64,000 bases of DNA from Flavobacterium lutivivi (GTDB taxonomy: Bacteria; Bacteroidota; Bacteroidia; Flavobacteriales; Flavobacteriaceae): assembly GCF_014642275.1 (NCBI RefSeq), contig NZ_BMIM01000003.1, positions 1 to 64,000 of the forward strand, given 5' to 3'. A model generated the notes under the pieces. It made no database searches and was not told where the DNA came from. It saw only the letters and a list, made by a program, of their open reading frames with translations. Position numbers and translations under genes: made by a program. This document shows, piece by piece, positions 46,315 to 55,589 of this stretch (its first letter is position 1; each line of letters begins with the position of its first letter).

Positions 46315-48717
46315 ATGATGAAAAAAATATACTATTTTGCTCTAATTCTAATGAGTTTAAGTACAACTTTCGCTCAGAAAAAAATCAGTTTAGACGAAGA
46401 TTGGAAATTCCATTTTGGAAATGCTGCCAATCCTGATAAGGACTTTGATTATGGAAATAAATTATTATTGCATAAATCAAATGTATTTGAAACCACAATT
46501 GTTAGTCCGAAATTTATAGATACTTCTTGGACAAAAGTCAATATTCCACACGATTGGGTAGTGGAATTACCTTTCGTAAAATCTTCAACACACGAAATGG
46601 ATAGCCATGGTTACAAACCAATTGGCGGTGCTTATCCAGAAACTAGTATTGGTTGGTATCGCAAACATTTTTCGGTTGATAAAAAAGACGAAGGAAAACG
46701 TTTCGAAATTCAGTTTGACGGAATATACAGAAATGCCGAAATCTGGTTGAACGGATTTTATGTTGGAACTAATTTTAGTGGTTATGTTGGCAATTCTTAT
46801 GATGTTTCAGATTATGTAAATTTTGAAGGTGATAATGTCATTGTAATTCGAGTGGATGCCACACAATATGAAGGTTGGTTTTATGAAGGCGCCGGAATTT
46901 ATCGCCACGTTTGGTTGAATGTTACCGATAAAGTTTTCATCCCAAATGATGGTGTTTTTGTTCATTCAAAAGTAAACGGTAAAAACGCAACTATAACTAT
47001 TGAAACTGAGGTTGAAAATAAAAATCTACTACCTTCAAATGCTGTTGTTTATTCCATAATTACAGATAGGAATGGAAAGCAAATTGCCAAAACTTCCGAA
47101 AAAAAAATAAACCTTTCGGTTAACGAAAAAATGACAATCAAACAAAACGTGAACCTTAGTAACGTTACGCTTTGGTCATTAGAAAATCCGTATTTGTACA
47201 AAGTGATTTCGGTGGTAAAGCAAAACAATCAAATCGTACACCAAACCAAAACTCGCTTCGGAATTAAAACAGTAAAATTCGATGCCAAAGAAGGCTTTTT
47301 CTTGAACGGAAAAAAAATCAAAATTCAAGGGACAAATAACCATCAAGACCACGCTGGAATAGGAAGTGCGTTGCCCGATTTCATGCAATATTATCGTATA
47401 AAATTATTGAAAGAAATGGGTTCCAATGCTTATCGTGCTAGTCATAACGCACCAACTCCAGAACTTCTTGAAGCTTGTGATAGCTTGGGAATGTTGGTTT
47501 TAGACGAACAACGTTTGTTAAACAGCAGTCCAGAATATATCGACCAATTTAAAAGAATACTCAAACGAGATAGAAATCATGCTTCTGTTTTTTTATGGTC
47601 GATTGGAAACGAAGAACAAAACATTCAAGGAAATGAGTATGGAAAACGCATTGCTCAAACACTTTTAGCTATTCAGAAAGAACTAGATCCATCTCGAACA
47701 AGCACTTATGCTGCCGATATGGGCAATGATTTTAAAGGTGTAAATGAAGTAATTCCGATTCGAGGATTTAATTATCGAGAATATGCCGTTGCCGATTATC
47801 ATCGAGACCATCCGAATCAACCTTTACTTGGAACCGAAATGGGAAGTACTGTAACTACGAGAGGAATTTATGAAAAAGATGAAATTAGAGCTTACGTTCC
47901 AGACCAAAATATAACGCATCCATGGTGGGCAAGCAAAGCCGAAACTTGGTGGAAATTGGCTGCAGAAAATGACTATTGGCTTGGAGGTTTTGTATGGACA
48001 GGATTTGATTATCGAGGTGAACCAACACCTTACAAATGGCCCAACATCAGTTCGCATTTTGGAATTTTAGATGTTTGTGGTTTCCCAAAAAATATTTATT
48101 ACTATTATAAAAGTTGGTGGACCAATGAAGATATTCTGCACATTTCACCACATTGGAATTGGCCAGAGAAAGTTGGAAAACCAATTGATGTTTGGGTTAA
48201 TACCAATGCTGATGATGTGGAATTATTCCTTAACGGAAAAAGTTTGGGTAAAAAAGTGATGCCAAGAAACAGCCATTTGCAATGGGAAGTATACTACGAA
48301 CCGGGAACTTTAGAAGCAGTTGCCTATAAAAACGGAAAGAAAATAACTTCAAAAATCGAAACTACAAATTACGCTACAAAGGTTATTGCTGTAGCTGATA
48401 AAACAACTGTATTAGCAAATGCTAAAGATGGAGTTGTGGTCAATGTTTCCATTGTTGATGATAAGGGAAGAGAAGTTCCAAACGCTAATAATATGGTTTA
48501 TTTCAAACTAACAGGAGATGCTAAAATTATTGGCGTAGGTAATGGTGACCCAAGTTCTCATGAACAAGATAAATGTTCCGATGGAGCTTGGCAAAGAAGT
48601 GCCTTTAACGGAAAATGTCAAGTGATTATTCAAGCAGGAAAAATAGTTGGAGCTGTAAAATTGGAAGTAAAATCAAATGGATTGAGTTCAACTGTAGTGG
48701 AAATTAATCAAAAATAA
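46315..48717 (+). CDS. GH2 beta-galactosidase, exported
   Basis: Releases galactose from galacto-oligosaccharides. 800 residues with a signal peptide (KKIYYFALILMSLSTTFAQ; a second ATG at 46318 is equally possible). Domain order is GH2 sugar-binding jelly roll (SWTKVNIPHDWVVELPF), immunoglobulin-like, TIM barrel, then C-terminal beta domains. The acid/base Glu is in LWSIGNEEQN (about residue 429) and the nucleophile Glu in LLGTEMGST (about 506). Its place after two galactanases supports beta-galactosidase over the glucuronidase activity also found in GH2. Confidence 0.92.
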   Translation: MMKKIYYFALILMSLSTTFAQKKISLDEDWKFHFGNAANPDKDFDYGNKLLLHKSNVFETTIVSPKFIDTSWTKVNIPHDWVVELPFVKSSTHEMDSHGYKPIGGAYPETSIGWYRKHFSVDKKDEGKRFEIQFDGIYRNAEIWLNGFYVGTNFSGYVGNSYDVSDYVNFEGDNVIVIRVDATQYEGWFYEGAGIYRHVWLNVTDKVFIPNDGVFVHSKVNGKNATITIETEVENKNLLPSNAVVYSIITDRNGKQIAKTSEKKINLSVNEKMTIKQNVNLSNVTLWSLENPYLYKVISVVKQNNQIVHQTKTRFGIKTVKFDAKEGFFLNGKKIKIQGTNNHQDHAGIGSALPDFMQYYRIKLLKEMGSNAYRASHNAPTPELLEACDSLGMLVLDEQRLLNSSPEYIDQFKRILKRDRNHASVFLWSIGNEEQNIQGNEYGKRIAQTLLAIQKELDPSRTSTYAADMGNDFKGVNEVIPIRGFNYREYAVADYHRDHPNQPLLGTEMGSTVTTRGIYEKDEIRAYVPDQNITHPWWASKAETWWKLAAENDYWLGGFVWTGFDYRGEPTPYKWPNISSHFGILDVCGFPKNIYYYYKSWWTNEDILHISPHWNWPEKVGKPIDVWVNTNADDVELFLNGKSLGKKVMPRNSHLQWEVYYEPGTLEAVAYKNGKKITSKIETTNYATKVIAVADKTTVLANAKDGVVVNVSIVDDKGREVPNANNMVYFKLTGDAKIIGVGNGDPSSHEQDKCSDGAWQRSAFNGKCQVIIQAGKIVGAVKLEVKSNGLSSTVVEINQK

Positions 48718-48750
48718 TTTGAAATAATCCCAGATTTGGGACAGCATAAA

Positions 48751-49920
48751 ATGAAGAAAAAATTAGTACAAAATACATCGGAGCATTTTGAAAAATCCTT
48801 TCAAAATAAACCGGAGCATATTTTCCTTTCGCCAGGAAGAATCAATATAATTGGAGAACATGTCGATTATAATGATGGTTTTGTTTTGCCAGCAGCAATT
48901 AATAAATATGTTTGCATCGCGATTTCACCTAATAAAAATTCCATTTGTAAAATCATAGCCAAAGATTTGAATGAGGTTTTCGAATTTAATTTGAAAGATA
49001 CTTTAGTTCCAAATCAAACCATGTGGATTAATTATATTCTTGGGGTTTTGCAACAATTAAAAGAGCAAAAGCAATTTGATAACGGATTTAATGCAGTTTT
49101 TAGTAGTTCTGTTCCCATTGGTTCCGGACTTTCATCCTCAGCTGCGGTGGAATGTGGCTTTGCGTATGCCTTCAATAAAATATTTACTTTAGGTTTAAAC
49201 AAAGAAGAAATCGCACGCATCGGTCAAAAATCAGAGCATACTTTTGTAGGTGTAAATTGTGGAATTATGGACCAATTTGCATCGGTTTTTGGTAAAAAAG
49301 ACAAAGTTATTAAACTCGATTGCAACACATTGGAATACGAGTACCATAAAGCAGACTTCAAAAAATATTCACTACTTTTATTGGATAGTAATGTAAAACA
49401 TACCCATTTAACATCGGGTTATAACGATAGAAGAAACGAGGTAGAACAGGGTTTAGCCACCATAAAAAGTCATTTCCCAGATGTAAAAACCTTCAGGAAT
49501 TGCACAGAAGAAATGGTAAATGCTCTTAAAAATGAACTTGGAGAAATCGTTTACAAAAGATGTCATTTTGTAGTAAAAGAAATTCAACGTGTTCAAGATG
49601 CTGTTGCTGCTCTAGAAAATTCAGATTTTAATAGATTAGGAAATTTAATGACGGAAACACATCACGGTTTATCTAAAGAATATGAAGTGAGTTGTGAGGA
49701 ACTAGATTTTTTAGTTGATGCTGTAGCCAATGAAACTAGCGTTTTAGGAGCAAGAATGATGGGCGGAGGTTTTGGAGGTTGTTCCATAAACTTAGTAGAA
49801 AAAGGTTCAGAGAAGGAACTAATCGAAAAAATTTCAGCACAATATCGTTCCAAATTTGGCATAGAATTAAAATCATATAAAGTTAAAATCTCAAAAGGAA
49901 CATCAGAGTATAAAAATTAA
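48751..49920 (+). CDS. galK: Galactokinase
   Basis: A GHMP kinase phosphorylating galactose to galactose 1-phosphate, 389 residues, cytoplasmic. It has the galactokinase signature SPGRINIIGEHVDYNDGFVLPAA, the ATP loop VPIGSGLSSSAAVE and the third GHMP motif GARMMGGGFGGC. The start is the ATG at 48751; a TTG at 48736 lies in the 33-base gap after the GH2 gene and adds only five unlikely residues. Confidence 0.96.
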   Translation: MKKKLVQNTSEHFEKSFQNKPEHIFLSPGRINIIGEHVDYNDGFVLPAAINKYVCIAISPNKNSICKIIAKDLNEVFEFNLKDTLVPNQTMWINYILGVLQQLKEQKQFDNGFNAVFSSSVPIGSGLSSSAAVECGFAYAFNKIFTLGLNKEEIARIGQKSEHTFVGVNCGIMDQFASVFGKKDKVIKLDCNTLEYEYHKADFKKYSLLLLDSNVKHTHLTSGYNDRRNEVEQGLATIKSHFPDVKTFRNCTEEMVNALKNELGEIVYKRCHFVVKEIQRVQDAVAALENSDFNRLGNLMTETHHGLSKEYEVSCEELDFLVDAVANETSVLGARMMGGGFGGCSINLVEKGSEKELIEKISAQYRSKFGIELKSYKVKISKGTSEYKN

Positions 49921-49939
49921 TTAAACCTGTCAGGTTTAA
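49921..49939. repeat. 19-base palindrome between galK and galT
   Basis: TTAAACCTG-T-CAGGTTTAA has perfect 9-base arms with a single central base. It falls in the 30-base galK-galT gap. The core AAACCTGTCAGGTTT is a sequence I associate with dispersed intergenic repeats in Bacteroidota; a role is unproven. Confidence 0.5.
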
Positions 49940-49950
49940 AAAATAAGACT

Positions 49951-51003
49951 ATGCAACAATTCAATCATAACGAACATCCACACAGACGATACAATCCGTT
50001 GCTAGACGAATGGATTTTGGTTTCGCCGCATCGTGCTAAACGTCCGTGGCAAGGGCAAAACGAAAAAATAGCAGAAGATAATCGGCCAGAACACGATGCC
50101 AATTGCTATTTGTGTTCAGGAAATGTACGTTCTAATGGTATAAAGAATGACAATTATACTGATTGTTATGTGTTTGAAAATGATTTTTCTGCTTTGTTGC
50201 GAGATGAGGTTGATTTTGAGAATAATTCTAACAATTTATTTCAGTTAAAACCAGAACGTGGCATCAATAAAGTCATTTGTTTTTCACCAAAACACAATCT
50301 CACATTACCCGAAATGGAAGTTTCAGATATTGAAAAAGTGGTTAAAGTTTGGAAAGAGCAATACATCGAATTAGGAAGTCAAGATTTCATCAATTACGTT
50401 CAAATTTTTGAAAATAAAGGAAGCGTTATGGGTTGCAGTAATCCACATCCACATGGTCAAATTTGGGCACAATCTTCTTTACCAACTCAAATAGAAAAAA
50501 CACAAAAAAATCTACGTTCTTACTACGATAAAAACCAATCTAGTTTGTTGAAAGATTATGTTGAGCAAGAATTAAAGTGGCAAGAACGTGTTGTTATTGA
50601 GAATGAGCATTTTGTAGTTTTGGTTCCTTTTTGGGCAACTTGGCCATACGAAACCATGATTATCAGCAAAAGACATTTCGGAAATATCATTGCAATGACT
50701 AATGACGAAACCAAAGCATTTTCCGAAATTCTAAAAGGAATTACAGTTAAATATGATAATTTATTTGAAACGTCCTTTCCTTATTCAGCAGGAATTCATC
50801 AATCTCCAACGGATAGAGTTTCGCATCCAGAATGGCATTTTCACATGCATTTTTATCCACCATTATTGCGAAGTGCTACTGTGAAAAAATTTATGGTCGG
50901 TTACGAAATGTTGGCTGAAGCCCAACGTGATATTTCACCCGAACAAAGTGCTAAAATTCTAAGAGAATTACCAAACCAACATTATAAAACTAAAACCAAC
51001 TAA
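49951..51003 (+). CDS. galT: Galactose-1-phosphate uridylyltransferase
   Basis: Exchanges galactose 1-phosphate with UDP-glucose, the second Leloir step; 350 residues, HIT superfamily. The active-site His-Pro-His is in CSNPHPHGQIWAQ, a zinc-type CYLCSGNVR lies near residues 51-59, and the C-terminal block is SHPEWHFHMHFYPPLLRS. Directly upstream of the symporter (1 base). galE is not in the window. Confidence 0.96.
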   Translation: MQQFNHNEHPHRRYNPLLDEWILVSPHRAKRPWQGQNEKIAEDNRPEHDANCYLCSGNVRSNGIKNDNYTDCYVFENDFSALLRDEVDFENNSNNLFQLKPERGINKVICFSPKHNLTLPEMEVSDIEKVVKVWKEQYIELGSQDFINYVQIFENKGSVMGCSNPHPHGQIWAQSSLPTQIEKTQKNLRSYYDKNQSSLLKDYVEQELKWQERVVIENEHFVVLVPFWATWPYETMIISKRHFGNIIAMTNDETKAFSEILKGITVKYDNLFETSFPYSAGIHQSPTDRVSHPEWHFHMHFYPPLLRSATVKKFMVGYEMLAEAQRDISPEQSAKILRELPNQHYKTKTN

Positions 51004-51004
51004 T

Positions 51005-52675
51005 ATGCAAACCTTAGCAACCAAAGACTATATTGTTTTCTTCCTCTATTTTATAATAATTGTAGGTTACGGATTTTGGATTTACAACCGAAAAAAGAAA
51101 GCGCAAACCAGTAGTAACGATTATTTTCTTGCCGAAGGTTCTTTGACTTGGTGGGCAATTGGAGCGTCTTTAATAGCGAGTAACATCAGTGCCGAGCAGT
51201 TTATTGGAATGAGCGGAAGTGGTTTCAAAATGGGATTGGCTATTGCTACTTACGAATGGATGGCAGCAATTACTTTGATAATCGTTGCAATTTTCTTTAT
51301 GCCAGTATATCTCAAAAACAAAATATTTACCATGCCGCAATATTTAAAACAGCGGTATAATGGCAATGTCGCAATGATTATGGCCGTTTTTTGGTTGTTA
51401 TTGTATGTATTGGTAAATCTAACTTCTATTTTATATTTAGGTGCTTTAGCCATTAGTAGTATTTCAGGTTTGAATATTACTTTGTGTATGATTTTTTTGG
51501 CGGTTTTTGCAGTTATGATTACACTTGGCGGAATGAAAGTGATTGGTTATACCGATGTTATTCAGGTGTTTTTCTTGATTTTAGGTGGATTGATTACTAC
51601 GTATTTAGCATTAAATTTAGTAGCAACCGAATTTGGTTCTGATGGAGTTATCAACGGATTTACTATTATGCGAGACAAAGCCGATGACCATTTTCATATG
51701 ATTTTTGATAAAACGAATCCGAATTATATGGATTTGCCAGGGCTTTCTGTTTTAATTGGCGGAATGTTAATTATTAATTTGAATTATTGGGGTTGCAACC
51801 AATACATTACTCAAAGAGCTTTAGGTGCCGATTTGAAAACAGCTCGTGGTGGAATTTTATTTGCCGCTTTCTTGAAGTTATTAATGCCAATTATAGTTGT
51901 TTTACCAGGAATTGCCGCTTATGTTTTATATCAAAACGGACATTTTCAAACTGAAATGTTGCAAGATGGAAGTGTAAATCCAGACCGAGCTTATCCAATT
52001 TTATTGAATTTACTACCTGTTGGATTAAAAGGACTTTCGTTTGCAGCATTGACCGCTGCGATTGTAGCTTCTTTGGCAGGAAAGGCGAACAGTATAGCGA
52101 CGATTTTCACCTTAGACGTTTATAAAGAAAAAATTAATGTTGAGGCAAGCGAGAAAAAATTAGTAAGCATTGGAAAACTAACGATAATCACGGCAATGAT
52201 TATAGCTGTTGTCGTAGCGCCATTTCTAGGAATAGATAAAAAAGGAGGTTTTCAATACATTCAAGAATATACAGGATTTGTAAGTCCTGGCGTTTTTGCG
52301 ATGTTTATTTTAGGTTTCTTTTGGAAAAAAACCACTTCAAATGCGGCGTTGTTTGCAACAATTGGAGGTTTTATTCTTTCAATAATTTTCAAATTCATGC
52401 CAGCTTTCGTTGATTTATCTTTCTTGAATCCAATCGGATTTGCAGTGCTTAATGCCGATGGTGTTTATGAAATTCCGTTTATTGATAGAATGGGATTTGT
52501 ATTTCTAATTTGCGTTATCGGAATGTATTTTATTAGTATGTATGAAACTAAAAAAGGAGTTCAAACTAATGGATTAGAAGTTGATAAAACGATGTTCAAA
52601 ATGTCACCAAGTTTCACGGTAGGAATGCTAGTGATTGTTGCAGTTACAGCTGCCTTATATACTGTTTTTTGGTAA
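51005..52675 (+). CDS. Sodium/sugar symporter (SSS family, SGLT-like)
   Basis: An inner-membrane transporter of 556 residues with about 14 helices and the LeuT-type fold. SSS features include SLIASNISAEQFIGMSGSGF, NYWGCNQYITQRAL and SFAALTAAIVASLAGKANSIATIF, the last being the region of the sodium site in SGLT proteins. Last gene of the galactan operon, so it most likely imports galactose or short galacto-oligosaccharides with sodium. No terminator is visible before the next gene (62-base gap). Confidence 0.93.
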   Translation: MQTLATKDYIVFFLYFIIIVGYGFWIYNRKKKAQTSSNDYFLAEGSLTWWAIGASLIASNISAEQFIGMSGSGFKMGLAIATYEWMAAITLIIVAIFFMPVYLKNKIFTMPQYLKQRYNGNVAMIMAVFWLLLYVLVNLTSILYLGALAISSISGLNITLCMIFLAVFAVMITLGGMKVIGYTDVIQVFFLILGGLITTYLALNLVATEFGSDGVINGFTIMRDKADDHFHMIFDKTNPNYMDLPGLSVLIGGMLIINLNYWGCNQYITQRALGADLKTARGGILFAAFLKLLMPIIVVLPGIAAYVLYQNGHFQTEMLQDGSVNPDRAYPILLNLLPVGLKGLSFAALTAAIVASLAGKANSIATIFTLDVYKEKINVEASEKKLVSIGKLTIITAMIIAVVVAPFLGIDKKGGFQYIQEYTGFVSPGVFAMFILGFFWKKTTSNAALFATIGGFILSIIFKFMPAFVDLSFLNPIGFAVLNADGVYEIPFIDRMGFVFLICVIGMYFISMYETKKGVQTNGLEVDKTMFKMSPSFTVGMLVIVAVTAALYTVFW

Positions 52676-52737
52676 AAATGAGAATAAAGAATAGTTGGTA
52701 TAATTGATTTTTCTATTTTTACAGTAATAAAAAAACA

Positions 52738-53436
52738 ATGAAAAAACTATTTCTGTTTTTGGTTTTATTCTCCAATTTGATTTTTTCTCAAACAAAAGAA
52801 GATGTTGAGCGAGATTTTGACGCTCCAGATTCACTATATAGAGAAGATCAGTTTTACTTCAATATTTCTTATAGTTCCTTACAAAACCAACCGAATGGTT
52901 TTAGACAAAATAAATTTTCTCCAAGTTTATCATTAGGTTTTCTGAGAGATATGCCTGTAAACAAAGCTAGAACTTTTGCAATTGCCGCAGGACTTGGATA
53001 TACAATTAGCGCCTATAATCATAATCTTGTCATTGACCCCAACAATGGAAGTTTAGATTACTCTTTGATTGGTAATGATGTGATTTACTCAAAAGATAAA
53101 TTGTCTATACATACCATAGATTTGCCAATTGAAATCAGATGGCGAAATTCAACATCTGAAAGTCATAAGTTTTGGAGAATTTATGGAGGTTTTAAGTTCA
53201 GTTACAAGGTTTTTGATAGGTATAAATTTGTTGCAGATAGCGGAACTATTAAACTATCCAACAATGATGATATCAATAAATTTATGGCAGGAACATATCT
53301 AACCGTCGGTTGGAATACGGTCAATTTTTATGCTTACTATGGGTTAAATCCTCTGTTTAAATCTTCGGCCAAAATTGATGGAAAAACTGTTGACCTCAAT
53401 GCCCTTCATTTTGGTTTAATGTTTTACATTTTATAA
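52738..53436 (+). CDS. Outer-membrane beta-barrel protein (PorT-family-like)
   Basis: A 232-residue exported protein: a signal peptide (MKKLFLFLVLFSNLIFSQ) followed by alternating strands typical of the PorT/OmpA-like barrel family (FSPSLSLGFLRDMPVNKA, FAIAAGLGYTISAYNHN, IDLPIEIRWRNS, FWRIYGGFKFSYKVF), ending LHFGLMFYIL. PorT itself is a T9SS component, but many barrels of this family are not, so I give no symbol. Its stop overlaps the convergent membrane gene by 6 bases. Confidence 0.82.
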   Translation: MKKLFLFLVLFSNLIFSQTKEDVERDFDAPDSLYREDQFYFNISYSSLQNQPNGFRQNKFSPSLSLGFLRDMPVNKARTFAIAAGLGYTISAYNHNLVIDPNNGSLDYSLIGNDVIYSKDKLSIHTIDLPIEIRWRNSTSESHKFWRIYGGFKFSYKVFDRYKFVADSGTIKLSNNDDINKFMAGTYLTVGWNTVNFYAYYGLNPLFKSSAKIDGKTVDLNALHFGLMFYIL

Positions 53437-54036
53437 CCAAAAATAGAAAAGAATAAACTGAGGAACAGTTCCACAAATGAAACCATACAGTAATTCATTG
53501 GGTGTATGTGCTTTCATTTCTAATCTTGATGAAGCTACAAATCCATTTATAACCAAAAAAAATATAATGGTATTAATGATATTAACCTGATTGTGATAAC
53601 TCAACCCGATTAAGAAAACTGTAAACGCACTGATGCCAATCATATGAATACTTGCTTTTTTCTTAAAAAAAAGAAGAATAAATGCAATTATTGTACTGAT
53701 TAATCCTCCTAAAAAAAAGTGATGTAATCCTGGAAAAACATCTGCTGTAATACTTCTAGTGATTAGCGTTGAAAATAATGCCATTTGTAGCATTAATGGA
53801 ATTCTTCTTTGCGAAATATCAGAAAGCATAATGCTATCTACTTTTCCAAAAGTTCTCAAAAGATAGAAAAAAGCAATAGGCAGTAAAAATGTAATGATAA
53901 ATATTTGAGAAAAAAGTATAATGTATTGGGTTGATGAAAAGAAAGTATCACTCATTAAAACATAAAAAAGTGTTCCTAGAATGGGTATAAAAATAGGATG
54001 GAAGAGATATGAAAAAAAGGGCAAAAACTTTTTCAA
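53431..54036 (-). CDS. Multi-pass membrane protein with a degenerate PAP2-like signature
   Basis: A 201-residue protein with about six hydrophobic helices. It carries traces of the three PAP2 (phosphatidic acid phosphatase type 2) motifs in order: SQRRIPL for the first, ASIHMIG for PSGH, and SRLEMKAHTPNE, which fits SRx5Hx3 with Glu in place of Asp. This suggests a PAP2 fold acting on a lipid phosphate, perhaps with lost or changed activity. It follows rpoN by 12 bases on the same strand. Confidence 0.75.
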   Translation of the reverse strand: MKKFLPFFSYLFHPIFIPILGTLFYVLMSDTFFSSTQYIILFSQIFIITFLLPIAFFYLLRTFGKVDSIMLSDISQRRIPLMLQMALFSTLITRSITADVFPGLHHFFLGGLISTIIAFILLFFKKKASIHMIGISAFTVFLIGLSYHNQVNIINTIIFFLVINGFVASSRLEMKAHTPNELLYGFICGTVPQFILFYFWL

Positions 54037-54048
54037 ATTTCTTGAGGA

Positions 54049-55515
54049 TTATATTTTTTTACGCATTCTCGCAACAGGAATTTCCATCTGCTCTCTATAT
54101 TTTGCAACAGTTCTTCTAGCAATAGGATATCCTTTTTCTTTTAAAATTTCTGCGAGTTGATCATCTGGAAGTGGCTTGCTTTTGTCTTCTTCTTCGATTA
54201 CAGTTTTCAGAATTTTTTTGATTTCGAGAGTTGAAACATCTTCACCTTGATCATTTTTCATTGCTTCTGAGAAGAATTCCTTAATCAGTTTTGTCCCATA
54301 AGGTGTATCAACATACTTGCTATTGGCAACACGCGAAATAGTAGAAATATCAAGACCAATCATATCTGCAATATCTTTCAGAATCATTGGTTTTAACTTT
54401 GTTTCTTCTCCGTCTAGAAAGTATTCTTGTTGAAAATGCATAATGGCATTCATTGTGACATAGAGTGTTTCTTGACGTTGTTTTATTGCATCAATAAACC
54501 ATTTTGCAGAATCTAGTTTTTGTTTAATAAACTGAACAGCATCTTTTTGCGCATTCGATTTATCTCTAGAATCTTTATAGGTTTGCAACATGTCTTGATA
54601 ATCTTTGGAAACGTGGAGCAAAGGAGCATTTCTTCCATTCAAAGAAAGTTCAAGTTCACCATCTACAATTCTTATGGTAAAATCGGGAACTATTTGTTCA
54701 ACAACTCTACTACTACTATCAAAAGAACCACCAGGTTTTGGATTTAATTTTTCAACTTCTTCAATAGCTTTTTTCAATCTTTCTTGCGAAACATCATACT
54801 TTTGAAGTAGCTTTTCGTAATGTTTTTTTGTAAAAGCTTCAAATTGATTTTCAATTATTTCTGTAGCAAGTTCTACAGATTCTGTGGGTGTTTTATGTTT
54901 TAGTTGAAGCAATAAACATTCTTGTAAATCTCTTGCACCAACACCAGCTGGTTCAAGTTCATGAACAATATGAAGAATTTTTTCTACGGTCTTTTCATCC
55001 GTATAAATCCCTTGGGTAAATGCTAAATCATCTACAACATCTTGAATACTTCTGCGCAAATAACCATCGTCATCTATACTTCCTATCAAAAATTCGGCAA
55101 TGTCATGTTCTTCATCCGAGAGAATAAAAGTGTTTAATTGATTAATCAAATCTTGGTGAAAACTTGTTTGAGCCGCAAAAGGAGTTTCGCGGTCATCATC
55201 GTCATCACTATAGTTGTTGGCTTGAAGTTTGTAATCAGGTGTTTCGTCGTCGCTTAAATATTCGTCAATGTTTATTTCGTCTGCATCTATGCTCTCATTG
55301 TCGTCAAATTCATCATAATCATCGTTGTTGTCAAACTCATCTTTCTCATACAATTCTTCTTCCTCTTTACCACTTTCCAAAGCAGGATTCTCGACCAATT
55401 CTTCTTTCAATCGTTGTTCAAATGCTTGCGTAGGCAATTGTATCAACTTCATCAACTGAATTTGTTGAGGTGATAATTTTTGGGATAATTTGAATTGTAA
55501 ACTGTGTTTTAACAT
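54049..55515 (-). CDS. rpoN: RNA polymerase sigma-54 factor
   Basis: The alternative sigma factor that needs AAA+ activators to open promoters; 488 residues. The Gln/Leu-rich region I is at the N-terminus (LKHSLQFKLSQKLSPQQIQLMKL), followed by a very acidic region II (about 50-105). Core-binding and HTH domains come next (LKDIADMIGLDISTISRVANSKY). The RpoN box ARRTVAKYREQM is near the C-terminus. No enhancer-binding protein gene is in this window. A palindromic gap of 74 bases separates it from asnS. Confidence 0.97.
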   Translation of the reverse strand: MLKHSLQFKLSQKLSPQQIQLMKLIQLPTQAFEQRLKEELVENPALESGKEEEELYEKDEFDNNDDYDEFDDNESIDADEINIDEYLSDDETPDYKLQANNYSDDDDDRETPFAAQTSFHQDLINQLNTFILSDEEHDIAEFLIGSIDDDGYLRRSIQDVVDDLAFTQGIYTDEKTVEKILHIVHELEPAGVGARDLQECLLLQLKHKTPTESVELATEIIENQFEAFTKKHYEKLLQKYDVSQERLKKAIEEVEKLNPKPGGSFDSSSRVVEQIVPDFTIRIVDGELELSLNGRNAPLLHVSKDYQDMLQTYKDSRDKSNAQKDAVQFIKQKLDSAKWFIDAIKQRQETLYVTMNAIMHFQQEYFLDGEETKLKPMILKDIADMIGLDISTISRVANSKYVDTPYGTKLIKEFFSEAMKNDQGEDVSTLEIKKILKTVIEEEDKSKPLPDDQLAEILKEKGYPIARRTVAKYREQMEIPVARMRKKI

Positions 55516-55589
55516 TTTTAAGTTTATGAGTTTAAGTGTTTATGAGTTTAAAAGTTATAACCTTATAACCTCATAAACTTTTAACCTTT
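55516..55589. repeat. Intergenic palindrome between asnS and rpoN
   Basis: The unit AGTTTATGAGTTTAA occurs twice in tandem (second copy GTGTTTATGAGTTTAA) and is mirrored by CTCATAAACTTTTAA across a TTATAA-CC-TTATAA centre. Layout resembles the elements at 10436 and 22777, though the sequence differs. Confidence 0.5.
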
